DNA of 5,705 bases from Chloroflexota bacterium (GTDB lineage: Bacteria; Chloroflexota; Limnocylindria; Limnocylindrales; CSP1-4), in NCBI GenBank assembly GCA_004298915.1, contig SCTE01000065.1:1-5705 (forward strand), in the 5' to 3' direction. A program made the translations under genes and the position numbers. The notes beneath the pieces were generated by a model. It made no database searches. It worked only from the letters and a program-made list of their open reading frames with translations, and was not told where the DNA came from. Below, in pieces: positions 5,387-5,705 of the stretch. Position 1 is the first letter of the stretch; every line of letters begins with the position of its first letter.

Positions 5387-5705
5387 ATGGCCGACCAGGA
5401 GCTCAGCCCCAGCGAGGCCGCACGTCGCATCGGGACGACGACGCGGACGGTCCAGCGCTGGATTGCCAATGGATCCCTCCCGGCACGGCGCGTCGGCGGA
5501 CGTTGGCGTGTCGCGTTTGACGCGTTAGACGCGTTCCCGCAGGTTTGGGGCGCGCGGACTGGAGATGGGCGGCCCGGACAGGAGCCTGGAGCCTGGCAGA
5601 CATCGCCGGTGGCCGAGGTTACGGCGATCAACCACGTATTCGTGGCCAATCGCGGGGAGATCGCGCGCCGGATCACCCGGACCTGCGAGAGGCTCGCGAT
5701 CCGGG
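5387..5705 (+). CDS. Excisionase/MerR-like HTH domain fused in frame to a biotin carboxylase domain (3' end outside window)
   Basis: One frame is open from ATG 5387 to the window edge (106 residues seen). Residues 5-50 form a winged helix-turn-helix of the excisionase/MerR-like type: LSPSEAARRIGTTTRTVQRW (6-25), then NGSLPARRVGGRWRV (28-42) and the helix FDALDAF (44-50). A Gly/Pro-rich linker (51-80) follows. Residues 81-106 are the start of a biotin carboxylase ATP-grasp subunit: HVFVANRGEIARRITRTCER matches the conserved VLVANRGEIAxRxxRT beginning. Such subunits carboxylate biotin in acetyl-, propionyl- or methylcrotonyl-CoA carboxylases. The nearby LiuC-like hydratase makes methylcrotonyl-CoA carboxylase plausible. 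No stop separates the two domains, so the HTH as sequenced exists only as a fusion. A GTG at 5609 could start the carboxylase alone; its nearest purine-rich stretch (GGAG) ends about 18 bases away. No Shine-Dalgarno precedes 5387. Confidence 0.75.
   Translation, partial: MADQELSPSEAARRIGTTTRTVQRWIANGSLPARRVGGRWRVAFDALDAFPQVWGARTGDGRPGQEPGAWQTSPVAEVTAINHVFVANRGEIARRITRTCERLAIR
5581..5594. repeat. Two tandem copies of GGAGCCT inside the HTH-carboxylase linker
   Basis: GGAGCCT occurs twice back to back within the linker coding region. The unit is 7 bp, so gain or loss of one copy would shift the frame between the HTH and carboxylase domains. With only two copies, chance is a real possibility. 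Confidence 0.5.

Noticed and set aside
1..5705. CRISPR array, tRNA, rRNA, insertion sequence or phage attachment site
   Set aside because: No regularly spaced long repeats, tRNA-like T-arm signature, transposase motif or paired terminal repeats were found. The excisionase-like HTH is fused to a carboxylase and has no integrase nearby in the window.

Overview
The window is GC-rich (roughly two-thirds G+C by eye), densely coded bacterial DNA with short or overlapping gene junctions. The high-GC codon use, the ECF-type sigma factor followed by an extracytoplasmic protein gene, and start codons placed six bases after a TANNNT box (the leaderless pattern) suggest a soil or water bacterium. Chloroflexota (Limnocylindria-like) is my best guess and Actinomycetota the alternative. 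No marker gene fixes the taxonomy.

Left part (1-2461, all + strand): the 3' end of an ECF-family sigma factor gene (region 4) overlaps, by ATGA, a gene for a 505-residue single-pass membrane protein with a large Cys-rich outer part. After 111 bp comes a lipoprotein gene. The membrane protein (about residues 80-228) and the lipoprotein (about 55-196) share one domain that I cannot name. It has a conserved Cys pair and the motif LRLPAGxWSIxA...CGGxxHQ. The three genes look like a sigma factor with its envelope-located partner proteins.

Middle (2462-3022): 561 bp without a convincing gene, holding GC-rich inverted and tandem repeats. It ends in a dyad next to a TAGGAT box placed six bases before the next start codon.

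Right part (3023-5705): a crotonase-family hydratase, probably methylglutaconyl-CoA hydratase of leucine degradation, is translationally coupled (ATGA) to a GNAT-type acetyltransferase with two halves. The acetyltransferase gene meets a minus-strand flavin nitroreductase tail to tail, the two stop codons sharing a CTAG. The nitroreductase closely resembles iodotyrosine deiodinase and keeps its halotyrosine-binding Glu/Tyr/Lys set. Only 32 bp separates its start from a divergent gene running off the right edge. That gene encodes an excisionase/MerR-like helix-turn-helix domain that continues, with no stop codon, into the start of a biotin carboxylase domain, as found in acyl-CoA carboxylase alpha subunits.

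The hydratase and the biotin carboxylase are consistent with a branched-chain acyl-CoA (leucine) degradation neighbourhood. The HTH-biotin carboxylase fusion is the most unusual item: if real, it would be a metabolic carboxylase carrying its own DNA-binding domain beside a very short divergent promoter region.
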